NCBI GenBank assembly: GCA_018657645.1
Contig: JABHWT010000479.1
Coordinates: 1 to 62,042 of the forward strand
Direction of reading: 5' to 3'
Source of the DNA: Halieaceae bacterium
GTDB lineage: Bacteria; Pseudomonadota; Gammaproteobacteria; Pseudomonadales; Halieaceae
DNA: 62,042 nucleotides
The notes beneath the pieces are model-generated. The model worked only from the letters and a program-made list of their open reading frames with translations, was not told the origin of the DNA and made no database searches. Below are positions 8,030 through 16,278 of this stretch, piece after piece. A program made the translations under genes and the position numbers. The stretch's first letter is position 1. Each line of letters begins with the position of its first letter.

Positions 8030-9901
8030 TCACCCCACCACTTCACCTACCGCACGAATCGCCGCATTGATAGCCGCTTGCACATAGGCGTAGGCCTCAG
8101 AATCAGAGTTGGCAATACTGATACGGCCAATAGGCTTACGGCCCAATTCATGGGGCGCCTGCCCTTTTTCCCAGTCCGGGTCATGAAGCTGCAGGTATTC
8201 GTAGGCATAACCGTGTGACCAGCGGTTTATGGTGATCGCCTCGACATCCCGGTCCGCGTCAAAACCGTACTGACCGAACATACCGGTTAGCTGTTCACGA
8301 ATCGCCGCTTCGTAATCGGAAAACGGTGTAGCAAGAAGCTTGTGTCTGCCCAGGCGGTACAGGTCACGCGCCGATTGACTGCCATCGCCCTTGGGCGCAG
8401 GCATGTGCCCCATAAACATTACCATGGGATCCTGCGGCCCGGTTGGTGCACGGTAGTTACCCAGTGTCACGGGCGGCGCATGCGAGACCAACTCGAAGAA
8501 ACTACCGGGGCACTGGTACACCGATGCTCCGCCTTGCCGTACAGCCTTACTGGACTTGAGCACGACATTGGCCCAGATAAAAGGCGTTTTGACGCCATAA
8601 GCCAGGCTTTTCTTTTGCGCCTCGGGCAACTCCGGACAGAGGTGAGGAACCATGCCGTTGTAGCCGGCGAGAATGCAATGCTTGCCTCGCACCTTGAATG
8701 CCTTCCCACTCGTAACGTAACTAACGTCCACGCCGTCACCCTGATTGGCAACGTTAACAGCCGTGCTGTTCAAGCGCACACGCACTGGCGATTCTGCACG
8801 GTCTAGCTGCGAGTAATCAAAACGCGCGGCCACCAGGTCCTGCATCGTACTTCCCGGCGCCACCTCGGGAATAAGCTTGCGCACAAATAACCTTGCCACT
8901 GAGGCATTGCCATCGGGAAACATGGGATAGCGATACTGATCCGGGTCTTGTGTTTCCTCTGGGGCTGTCACAGAGTCGGGCAGCCCCGGGGCGTACAAGC
9001 CCGGCGCACCCAGCCCTATGGCCTCCATGATTGAAACACTCTCATTACCAACGCCATAAATCGCGCTCGCCCAGGGCTCCGAGAGCTTACTGCCTTTGCT
9101 GGAAAGCCCAACCCTATCGCGCAGGAAGCTTGCGTAACTGTTGCTGCGCAAGTAACGATCTTTATCCTGTAGAGGTATATCAGCCAGGTAATCTTTCTCA
9201 CCAGCAATCAGGCTGATCAGCTTGGCCTTATCATCCGCCGATAAATTCAGCGAGTCGATCATCGCGCGGTAGTCACCGGCTCCGGAAAACGCCTCTCCCC
9301 AGGGGCCGGCTACAATCTGGTCCTCACCGTAGCCATCCTTATCCAGATATATACCAAAGGGCGCCGCGCCGTTAGACAGGGCATAGTCTGACGCTCCTGC
9401 GTCTTGCAGGGTTTTGAACTCAACCCCCACCTCTTGCAACAACTGGTAAGCACCCGGCCCCATGGCGGCCTGCTCCAGGTTGATACTGCCGCCAAAACTG
9501 AGCAAGGTTTTTCCATCAACACGGAATTCATTGCGCTTGGCATGACCGCCAAAATCGTCATGGTTATCCAGCACAAGAATTTTTGCGCCGGGGCCCTTCT
9601 GCTTTCTGTAGAGATACGCGGCGGCAAGCCCGCTGATACCACCACCCACAATAACCAGATCGTAGACATCATCCACACGCTGGTATGCAACTGGACGCTG
9701 TCCTTTCATCACCAGATCATGGGCTACCTCGAAGGAACCTTTATGGCTGCCGCGCATGCCGGTGAGCAGGGGTGGGTAGTAATCCGCCATACCCTTACCG
9801 CTAGCAGCCAAGGCCACAGACGAATACGGCGCCACAATAGTCGCCGCCATAGACAGGGCAACACCATCGAGGAAGTCACGTCGGGTAATACGGTCACTCA
9901 C
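8030..9901 (-). CDS. Tat-exported FAD oxidoreductase, spermidine-dehydrogenase-like (paralog 1)
   Basis: A 623-residue flavoprotein. The N-terminus has a twin-arginine signal (ITRRDFLDGVAL, Arg7-Arg8) and a hydrophobic segment ending near Ala33, so a folded FAD enzyme is exported to the periplasm. The dinucleotide fold is VIVGGGISGLAAA (about 83-95) followed by LVLDNHDDFGGHAKRNEF, and the C-terminal FAD-contact region is around RISIANSDSEA. Overall it matches the family that includes spermidine dehydrogenase SpdH of Pseudomonas, but the substrate cannot be assigned. It overlaps no neighbour and lies 6 bases from the cupin gene upstream. A second, clearly paralogous copy is at 16276-18204 on the other strand. 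Confidence 0.85.
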   Translation of the reverse strand: MSDRITRRDFLDGVALSMAATIVAPYSSVALAASGKGMADYYPPLLTGMRGSHKGSFEVAHDLVMKGQRPVAYQRVDDVYDLVIVGGGISGLAAAYLYRKQKGPGAKILVLDNHDDFGGHAKRNEFRVDGKTLLSFGGSINLEQAAMGPGAYQLLQEVGVEFKTLQDAGASDYALSNGAAPFGIYLDKDGYGEDQIVAGPWGEAFSGAGDYRAMIDSLNLSADDKAKLISLIAGEKDYLADIPLQDKDRYLRSNSYASFLRDRVGLSSKGSKLSEPWASAIYGVGNESVSIMEAIGLGAPGLYAPGLPDSVTAPEETQDPDQYRYPMFPDGNASVARLFVRKLIPEVAPGSTMQDLVAARFDYSQLDRAESPVRVRLNSTAVNVANQGDGVDVSYVTSGKAFKVRGKHCILAGYNGMVPHLCPELPEAQKKSLAYGVKTPFIWANVVLKSSKAVRQGGASVYQCPGSFFELVSHAPPVTLGNYRAPTGPQDPMVMFMGHMPAPKGDGSQSARDLYRLGRHKLLATPFSDYEAAIREQLTGMFGQYGFDADRDVEAITINRWSHGYAYEYLQLHDPDWEKGQAPHELGRKPIGRISIANSDSEAYAYVQAAINAAIRAVGEVVG

Positions 9902-9907
9902 AATGGT

Positions 9908-10351
9908 TCACTCCTCCGTTGCCACCCAGGCCCGGGTTTCAATGACAATCATCTCGCGAAACTTCACCGGCATGGCCCAGGTACCCATCCAGCCTTTGGG
10001 CACGTTGAAACTCTCGCCCACCCGGAAGGTCTGCGCTTTTCCATCCAGGTCAGTCAGCGTCACCTCGCCTTTCAGAACCTGTACATACTCGTCATAGGGA
10101 TAGGGATAACTGATGTCGATGACTGCGGGCATGGCTTCATAAACCACCACCATGTATTCGCCGTGATGCAGTATTTTCTGCCAGTGCTCATTGATTCCAC
10201 TCAGCACAACTCCATCAGGCCAGGGGGGAATACTCTCCAGTTCCATTTGGCGCAGTTCATTCGGCTTTAACGCCAGTATCCCGTTATCAGCAGACACCGA
10301 CATGGCCATCCCTCCTGCAAGTATGAGTAACAAAACAACAATGTTCTTCAC
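9908..10351 (-). CDS. Exported cupin-domain protein
   Basis: A 147-residue protein with a signal peptide (residues 1-21, ending SVSA). The mature protein is a single cupin: PYPYDEYVQVLKGEVTLTDL, then FRVGESFNVPKGWMGTW and MPVKFREMIVIETRAW, the second motif being the KGW.G.W pattern of the DUF861 (ureidoglycine-aminohydrolase-type) cupins. Some such proteins are enzymes and others are accessory or binding proteins. It is placed between the TonB receptor and the exported FAD oxidoreductase, with 6 bases to the latter, so the two probably act together in the periplasm. Metal ligands of the first motif are incomplete (Asp/Glu rather than a His pair), so a non-classical site or no metal is possible. 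Confidence 0.75.
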   Translation of the reverse strand: MKNIVVLLLILAGGMAMSVSADNGILALKPNELRQMELESIPPWPDGVVLSGINEHWQKILHHGEYMVVVYEAMPAVIDISYPYPYDEYVQVLKGEVTLTDLDGKAQTFRVGESFNVPKGWMGTWAMPVKFREMIVIETRAWVATEE

Positions 10352-10387
10352 TGTTTTCTCCTTATCTTAATATGAATCTGCACACCC

Positions 10388-12535
10388 TTAGAACCAGATA
10401 TTGAACTCCGCCCTGACCATACGCTTATAACCCCAGTGAATTTGCTCTCCGAGCCCTGCGTCCAGACGATAGGCGGCGTAATCTTCATCGGTAAGGTTAT
10501 CTCCGGCAACGGCAAACTCCCAGTTCCCGTCTGTCGGGGTATAGCTAACCCTTGCGTTGAGCAAACCGTAGGCGTCTTCCTAGCTCACATTGCCAGCGTC
10601 GTGGTAAAAGTCGTCTGTGTAGTTGTAGATTGCAAACCAGTTTAGCGTCCCGCCAAGAAACTGATGATCCAGGTTTGCTCCCACTGAGAATGTGCTCTCT
10701 GGCGCATAGGCAAGATCGTTGCCATCCACTTCTCCCCCAGTGAATTCCGCATCCAGATAAGCGTAGTTTGCCATCAGCACCAAGCCTTCAACCGGGGAGT
10801 AATTTAACTCTGCCTCCAGCCCGTTGGTCTCGGCATCGCCACCATTAGTTGTCTGCAAACCGGTTTCTATAGTCGTTGTTTGAATCTGCAAATCGTCGAA
10901 CTCGGTATAAAACACCGACGCATTTAACTGTAGCTTGCCGTCCATCAACATCGACTTAATACCGAGCTCATAGGCGATACTGGTTTCCGGATCGAAGGGC
11001 ACTATGGTGTCGCCCATATAATCGCCATTGGTGTCGGCCGCCGAGTTGTTGAAGCCACCGCCCTTGTACCCCTCTGCCACACTGGCAAATACCATCACAT
11101 CATCACTGATGTTGTACTGACCCACCAGGCGGGAAGTAACCTCACTCCAATCTTCATCGGTGCACAGTTGTCCATCAGTGGGTCCACCCGCATCGCCAAA
11201 GCCGTCCTCAATCGTGTGAGTACACCAATCTTTCTCGTCGTAACTCCAGCGCACACCACCGATCAGGGCAAAGTTGTCGGTCACATTCCAGGTAGCATCG
11301 CCGTAGACGCCATAGGAGTCGTTATCCCCTTCGTTCTCGACGACGATAGAAGCAAGCGATCCCAGCCCATATGCGGTCTCAATCAGATCGACCAGATAAT
11401 CGGGCGCCTCCGTTTCTTCGTTGTAGTAGCTGATACCTGCAAACCAGGTCAAAACCTCAGCGCCACCACTCAGCCTGAACTCTTGGTAGGTCGTGTCGAT
11501 CTCAGCAGTTCCACTATACGGGATGGTTATACCACCCGTGATAGGGCCGTAGATGGCATCAACCGCAGCATCGTTATCAGTACCGTCAGCGTCCTCTAAG
11601 TAATCGTTTTCACCTGTGCGCACATCCGTGATAGAGACCAGCGTCATGGTGTCACTGAGATTCCAGGTCAGGCGCAAGCCAAATCCTGAGTTCTCGCCCT
11701 CTTCATAATTAGGGTGATTAATGGCGTACTTGTCTGGGTACTCTTCACCCGGCTCAACTGTGCTCAGCCCAGTGTTGAGCGCGCTGGTGTAGTTAGTCTC
11801 GGCCTCACTGTAGTTGGCCCTCAGTATCGCTTCAAAATCATCACTTGGGTTCCAGCGCGCTGTAAGGCGTACGGTGTCACTCTCCTGATAAGCGTCATCA
11901 CCGGAATTGACCTCCTCCCACATGCCTTCCCACTCATCGTGCTGATAGGCAAGACGTACCGCAAATTCATCACTTACCGCGAGATTGCCAATAATCTCGT
12001 ATCGTTGCTGCCCCTCGTCGCCGTAGGCTATTCCCAAGTTCAGTTCATTCTCATCTGATGGTTTATTGCTAACCAGGCTAATGGCACCGGCGGCGGCATT
12101 GCGGCCAAACAATGTTCCCTGAGGGCCCTTCACGACTTCAATCCGATTAATGTCAAAGAACACGCCAGTTGCAAAAGCATTGCGCCCCACGTAAGCATCA
12201 TCAAAAAATACACCCACAGATGGTTCAGAACCTATGGTCCAGTCGTTACTGCTGACGCCCCGGATCGCCCAGGTATTGGTGGCAAGTCCGTAGTCTGACC
12301 CGGTAACGCCTGGCACCATAGGTATCACCTGGCTAAGGGTATTAACACCCGTCTTAACGATCATTTCCTGGCTCACAGCGCTAATGGCAATCGGCACTTC
12401 CTGCAGGTTCTGCTCGCGCTTTTGGGCGGTTACCACCACTTCTTCCAGTTGTGCGTTTGCAGACATCGGCGTTAAGACACTAGCTACAGCCACTGCCATC
12501 ATCGTTTTCTGAAATACTCTCATTTTATTGTTCAT
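10388..12535 (-). pseudogene. TonB-dependent receptor interrupted by an amber codon
   Basis: An outer-membrane TonB-dependent receptor. The start at 12535 follows GAGGT at about 10 bases; a signal peptide ends at SANAQ, and LEEVVVTAQKREQNLQ is the TonB box and plug start. The plug has NRIEVVKGPQGTLFGRNAAA. After 651 residues the frame meets TAG at 10580-10582 (just after DAGNVS). The frame then stays open for 63 more codons with good barrel sequence (EDAYGLLNARVSYTP, WEFAVAGDNLTDEDYAAYR, and a final FNIWF ending in Phe) before a TAA at 10388-10390. The last strands and the terminal aromatic residue, needed for outer-membrane assembly, are thus cut off by one point mutation. A sequencing error or suppression could also explain it. 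Confidence 0.85.
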
Positions 12536-12551
12536 AGCTTGTGAACCTCGT

Positions 12552-13262
12552 TTAAGAAGATGTTGAATTTTTAAAAACAAATGCCATAGGAATCATGTAG
12601 AGCAGCAACAACATGGCTACCCCCATGAAGTAACCCTCGATCTCCACCGGTGCTAAGGCTCCGAGCAAGAGGGCTATCAGCAAGATCTGGTAGACAACTC
12701 CGAAAAGCCCCAGCATAACGGCGGCCACCTTGGCGCTCCTGGTCTCCCCGTACAGCGGTACTGCGGCCAGCAGTGCGAATACCGAATAAAGCCAGAAACC
12801 CAGGTAATCAAAGGATGTATAGAGTGAGAACGGCACCGACACATTCAGCAGCAGCAACAGGGAATCTGCCATTTCGGTGCTACCAGCGCCTGCGCTAACC
12901 GTGTCTGCCAGCATGGGGATGGTCCACACGGCGATGAACTTTGGAATGATAAATGCCATGGTAGACATAGCTACGAAAAATAGCGCTAGAATAGCGAGCA
13001 ATGGCTTATTGCGCGCGGACCAGGCACTGCAGGCCAATACTGCTGACAGACTGAACATGGCAAAAATCTGGTTGACCCAGGCAAAAATAAAAACGCCCCG
13101 GTTCTCGTTCAACCAGACTATGCGATCAGCGTGCTCCGCGCTGAAACCGTCCGGGATATCCAACGGGAAAAACAGGGTAATCACAGTGGTCAGAAGCGCA
13201 ACAATGACCGACCAAAACCCAAACCGGTTAACCTGATAATCCAGTGATGAAGCCGCTCTCAT
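12552..13262 (-). CDS. Multi-pass inner-membrane protein of unknown function
   Basis: A 236-residue protein with about six to seven hydrophobic segments (starting at FWSVIVALLTTVITLFFPL, FIFAWVNQIFAMFSLSAVL, PLLAILALFFVAMSTMAFI, YLGFWLYSVFALLAAVPLY, VAAVMLGLFGVVYQILLIAL and GYFMGVAMLLLLYMIPMAFV). No transporter or enzyme motif is visible. It lies 3 bases after the TetR gene and about 16 bases before the TonB receptor, so it is co-transcribed with uptake genes and could help with import or signalling. It resembles uncharacterised DUF4386-like membrane proteins in layout only. Confidence 0.65.
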   Translation of the reverse strand: MRAASSLDYQVNRFGFWSVIVALLTTVITLFFPLDIPDGFSAEHADRIVWLNENRGVFIFAWVNQIFAMFSLSAVLACSAWSARNKPLLAILALFFVAMSTMAFIIPKFIAVWTIPMLADTVSAGAGSTEMADSLLLLLNVSVPFSLYTSFDYLGFWLYSVFALLAAVPLYGETRSAKVAAVMLGLFGVVYQILLIALLLGALAPVEIEGYFMGVAMLLLLYMIPMAFVFKNSTSS

Positions 13263-13265
13263 AAT

Positions 13266-13823
13266 CTATTCTCCGTATCGTTCCTTGATTAACGCCAAAA
13301 TCGTATCGCGCACCGCCTGCTTGTCGCTTTCCCAACGCCGGCCGCCGCCGGTGAACAGAGACTCGCCTTCCATGAGCGACATCATGCACAACGCCTCGGC
13401 ACGTGGCTCGCTCACACCCTTTTCCACCAGGGCCTGTTCCAAGAGGCGTAAGTACTCGGCATAAACGTCTTCCAGCAGGTCGGACACCAGCGGCTCTACC
13501 TGCTCCATTGCCCACAGTTGCGGCCAGAGCCGGTCAGTGAACAGCGAACCCTGGCCACTTTCATCCAACATATACGCCGCAATTTCCAGCACGCTCGGGG
13601 AACCTGAATCGTCTACCTGCTGCTGAAAGCCCTCGCTGAGCTCCGTGTCTATGTGATCGACAAGCGCGCGTAACATGTCCTCCCAGGTGCGGAAGTGGTA
13701 CTGCAAAGCGCCCAGCTTCATGCCGCTGGCCCGAGCCAGGCCGCGCATACTCAGGCTGCCGTAGCCCTCGTCCTCGATAATCTCGATCGCCATCTGTAGT
13801 ATTTCTCTCTTGCGATCACTCAT
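13266..13823 (-). CDS. TetR/AcrR-family regulator of catabolic cluster 1
   Basis: A 185-residue TetR-family protein. The helix-turn-helix is at residues 5-50 (REILQMAIEIIEDEGYGSLS, then MRGLARASGMKLGALQYHFR), and the rest is an all-helical ligand-binding and dimerisation domain. It is the first gene of a leftward operon and is divergent from the NTF2-like gene at 13955. Two 18-bp palindromes directly in front of it (13846-13885) are the probable binding sites, implying autorepression and control of both directions. The inducer is presumably the substrate or its CoA ester, which is inference. Confidence 0.9.
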   Translation of the reverse strand: MSDRKREILQMAIEIIEDEGYGSLSMRGLARASGMKLGALQYHFRTWEDMLRALVDHIDTELSEGFQQQVDDSGSPSVLEIAAYMLDESGQGSLFTDRLWPQLWAMEQVEPLVSDLLEDVYAEYLRLLEQALVEKGVSEPRAEALCMMSLMEGESLFTGGGRRWESDKQAVRDTILALIKERYGE

Positions 13824-13845
13824 TGATAGTGCGCCTCAACAATTG

Positions 13846-13885
13846 ACATGTCAGATGACATGCTAGAACATGTCGCCTGACATGT
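13846..13885. promoter_or_regulatory. Double TetR operator (ACATGTC-N4-GACATG, two copies)
   Basis: Site 1 is ACATGTC-AGAT-GACATGC (13846-13863) and site 2 is ACATGTC-GCCT-GACATGT (13868-13885). Both have the same half-sites and spacer, and their centres are 22 bases apart, about two helical turns, so two dimers can bind on one DNA face. A TTGACA at 13843-13848 overlaps site 1. The pair lies 23 bases from the regulator start and 70 bases before the divergent gene. Confidence 0.75.
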
Positions 13886-13954
13886 AAAGCGCGTAAAGGC
13901 GGCACAGAGAACACACCGAGATTTCCTGAATGGAAAAGGTAGAGGGTACAAATC

Positions 13955-14413
13955 ATGAGAAAAATATTGAGCAGCCTTATCATTGTATTGATGTCGTTTT
14001 CTGCAATGGCTGAACACCATGGTGTTGAGAAAGGTGATCTCCGCGCTGCGATCAAGGGCTTTGATCACGCCTATGCAAATAACGATGTAGAGAAATACTT
14101 TAACTACTATGCAGACGAAGCAACGGTGTATTTTGGTGACGGTAGAGTGGATATGGCTGCTTATCACGAGATGTGGACCGGGTTAATGGCGGCGGGCGGC
14201 GGCGTTGAGCTGAACGAAATGTCGGATCTTCAGGTGCAAGTCATGCCGGGCGGTGATATCGCTATAGCAACATCCTTCATCGACAACCGTACGCGCGCGC
14301 CTGATGGAACAACATCTACATCCAGAGCATTCGAGACTGATGTGTGGCAAAAGATGGGTGGCAAATGGAAGATCATCAGCCTGCACTACAGCGGTATTAC
14401 GCCACAAGAGTGA
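13955..14413 (+). CDS. Exported NTF2/SnoaL-like protein
   Basis: A 152-residue protein with a signal peptide (1-19, ending SAMA). The mature domain is a single NTF2/SnoaL cone fold of the DUF4440 type: a first helix DLRAAIKGFDHAYANNDVEK, YADEATVYFGDGR, and the final strands FETDVWQKMGGKWKIISLHY. Such domains bind small hydrophobic ligands and some are isomerases or cyclases. It is the first rightward gene from the TetR operator region and precedes the amidohydrolase and the second FAD oxidoreductase. Related 3' relics occur at 16175 and 22008 in this window. Confidence 0.8.
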   Translation: MRKILSSLIIVLMSFSAMAEHHGVEKGDLRAAIKGFDHAYANNDVEKYFNYYADEATVYFGDGRVDMAAYHEMWTGLMAAGGGVELNEMSDLQVQVMPGGDIAIATSFIDNRTRAPDGTTSTSRAFETDVWQKMGGKWKIISLHYSGITPQE

Positions 14414-14460
14414 CCCTCGGCCTGTAGTGCCATCACGAAAAATATTCGGAGACAGGAGTG
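14357..14460 (+). repeat. Left copy of a 104-bp duplicated block
   Basis: The block holds the last 57 bases of the NTF2-like gene and the 47 bases up to the start codon of the next gene. It aligns without gaps to 16175-16278; I count about 82 of 104 identical bases by eye. Confidence 0.75.
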
Positions 14461-16167
14461 CTTGATATGTGGTTCAAATCTAGAGCGGTTCAATTAGTAG
14501 CTGGGTTCGTGACACTCTGTGCTTTGCCGCCATGGGTATGGGCAGAAGCAGCTGACTATGTTTTTAAAAATGCCAACGTGTATACATTAAATTCCGCTAG
14601 CCCCTGGGCTGAAGCGGTCGCGGTTCGCGGCAATAAAATAGTTTATGTGGGTGCGAATTCAGGCCTTGATAAATTTGTGTCAAATGACACTAAAGTCATC
14701 GACCTGGAAGAAAAAATGGTATTGCCCGGGTTTATCGATACTCATGCGCATCCGGTGTTCGCGGCGGCTGTGGCTCATGGTTTTTCTTTACCATACGGGG
14801 GCTCTGTTGATGAATGGCTTGAAATCATTAAGGACTATGCCGATGCAAACCCCCAGCTGAAAGCTATTTATGGCCAAGGCTTTCTAGCGGCGACTTTTGG
14901 TACTGGGGGGCCCAATAAGGCACTGCTGGATGAAATAGTTCCAGATAGGCCAGTGGTGTTAATGGACGAAGGTGCACATAGCGCTTGGGTAAATTCAAAA
15001 GCCTTAGAGCTTGCGGGTATTACAAGCAGCACGCCCGACCCAGTTCCCGGTACTCATTTTTATAAACGCAATGCCCAGGGGGAGTTAACTGGCTGGTGTA
15101 AAGAGGCGATGACTTTTATGCCCATGATGGAGAAGTTAGGGGTATTGAGTAAGGAAACTATCATAGCGGGCGCTGATGAAGTCTTTTCAATGTTTAAACA
15201 ATTTGGCGTAACAACGGTTTATGATGCGGGCTTTTTCCAGTTTGAACATTTTTCTTATCCCGCTGTGAGCCAGTTGGAAAAAAGTGGTCGCCTACCTTTT
15301 CGGCTAATCGCATCAAATATGATTCAAAGTACTGCGCATGTTGAAAGTGCGATAGATACGTTAAAGTCCTATAACAGAAAATACTCTTCTGAGCTTATCC
15401 GGCCTCGCGTGATGAAAATTCATAACGATGGAACTACAGAAATTTTTACGGCAGCGCAATTTGAGGACTATGAGAATCAACCCGGTAATAAGGGTAGCGT
15501 TTTACTGGGTGGGGAGAAGTTACAAAATTTCGTAGCCAACATTGATGCCGCCGGTTTTGATATCCATATTCATGCCATCGGTGACAGAGCTGTTGATGAG
15601 GCGCTTGATGCCTTTGAAGTCGCTCGTAAACTCAACCCGAACAGTAAAAGCCGTTATTCTATTGGCCATGCCGTGTCAGTACGCGATCAAGACCTGAACC
15701 GCTTTGCTGCTCTTAATGTAGTCGCCCAAACGACTCCGTTCTGGGCTGCGCTCGGAGGTGAGTTGCACGCCAGCCAGCTTTATCGCTTCAGGGAGATTAT
15801 TAATTCGGGTGCGCGAGTCAGTTTTGGTAGTGATTTCTATGGACCGATCAGCGGTGGCTACAATTACTTTTTTGCACCCCTGTTGAATATAGAAATGGGC
15901 ATGACGCGCAAGTTCCCTGGTGAAAAAGCAGTGCCAGTTACTCCTCCGGGTGATGCCTTGCTATCTCTGGAGGAAATGATTCGAGGCTATACGCTGGATG
16001 CGGCTTATCAATTGAATATGGAGAATGAAATTGGCTCTATCGAGCCGGGTAAGCTTGCAGACCTAATTGTGATTGATAGGAACTTATTCGACCTGGATAC
16101 CTATGAGATTCATAAGACCCAAGTCAATATGACCATGATGAACGGAAAGGTCGTCTATCAGCAATGA
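14458..16167 (+). CDS. Exported amidohydrolase (YtcJ-like, Amidohydro_3)
   Basis: A 569-residue metallo-hydrolase with a signal peptide ending near PPWVWAEA (about residue 30). It has VLPGFIDTHAHPVF with metal ligands His96 and His98, an internal FDIHIHAIGDRAVDEALDAF, SIGHAVSVRDQDLNRF, VSFGSDF and the late GSIEPGKLADLIVIDRNLF, the order of YtcJ-like periplasmic amidohydrolases. It should hydrolyse an amide or related bond. A GTG start at 14458 follows GGAG; an ATG at 14467 is also possible. The gene is clearly more AT-rich than the FAD oxidoreductase that follows, and it is flanked by two copies of a 104-bp block, both pointing to later insertion between its neighbours. Confidence 0.85.
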   Translation: MLDMWFKSRAVQLVAGFVTLCALPPWVWAEAADYVFKNANVYTLNSASPWAEAVAVRGNKIVYVGANSGLDKFVSNDTKVIDLEEKMVLPGFIDTHAHPVFAAAVAHGFSLPYGGSVDEWLEIIKDYADANPQLKAIYGQGFLAATFGTGGPNKALLDEIVPDRPVVLMDEGAHSAWVNSKALELAGITSSTPDPVPGTHFYKRNAQGELTGWCKEAMTFMPMMEKLGVLSKETIIAGADEVFSMFKQFGVTTVYDAGFFQFEHFSYPAVSQLEKSGRLPFRLIASNMIQSTAHVESAIDTLKSYNRKYSSELIRPRVMKIHNDGTTEIFTAAQFEDYENQPGNKGSVLLGGEKLQNFVANIDAAGFDIHIHAIGDRAVDEALDAFEVARKLNPNSKSRYSIGHAVSVRDQDLNRFAALNVVAQTTPFWAALGGELHASQLYRFREIINSGARVSFGSDFYGPISGGYNYFFAPLLNIEMGMTRKFPGEKAVPVTPPGDALLSLEEMIRGYTLDAAYQLNMENEIGSIEPGKLADLIVIDRNLFDLDTYEIHKTQVNMTMMNGKVVYQQ

Positions 16168-16174
16168 AAACATC

Positions 16175-16231
16175 GATGGTAAATGGAAGATTATCAGCCT
16201 GCATTACAGCGGAATTACAGAAGAAGAGTGA
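16175..16231 (+). pseudogene. 3' relic of an NTF2-like gene
   Basis: Just after the amidohydrolase stop the sequence reads DGKWKIISLHYSGITEEE followed by TGA, nearly the same as the end of the NTF2-like protein at 13955-14413 (GGKWKIISLHYSGITPQE). Nothing further upstream of the domain remains. It is the right-hand copy of the duplicated block and marks where an original NTF2-like gene ended before the second FAD oxidoreductase. Confidence 0.75.
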
Positions 16232-16278
16232 CACGGCGCCTGTTGAGCCCTCATGTATAGTATTCGGAGACAGCAATG
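16175..16278 (+). repeat. Right copy of the 104-bp duplicated block
   Basis: Direct counterpart of 14357-14460, ending on the start codon of the FAD oxidoreductase. The shared end ATTCGGAGACAG carries the ribosome-binding site in both copies. Confidence 0.75.

Noticed and set aside
10580-10582. The TAG in the TonB receptor as a pyrrolysine or other recoded codon
   Set aside because: No recoding genes or structures are visible and the position is a normal barrel turn; a point mutation is simpler.
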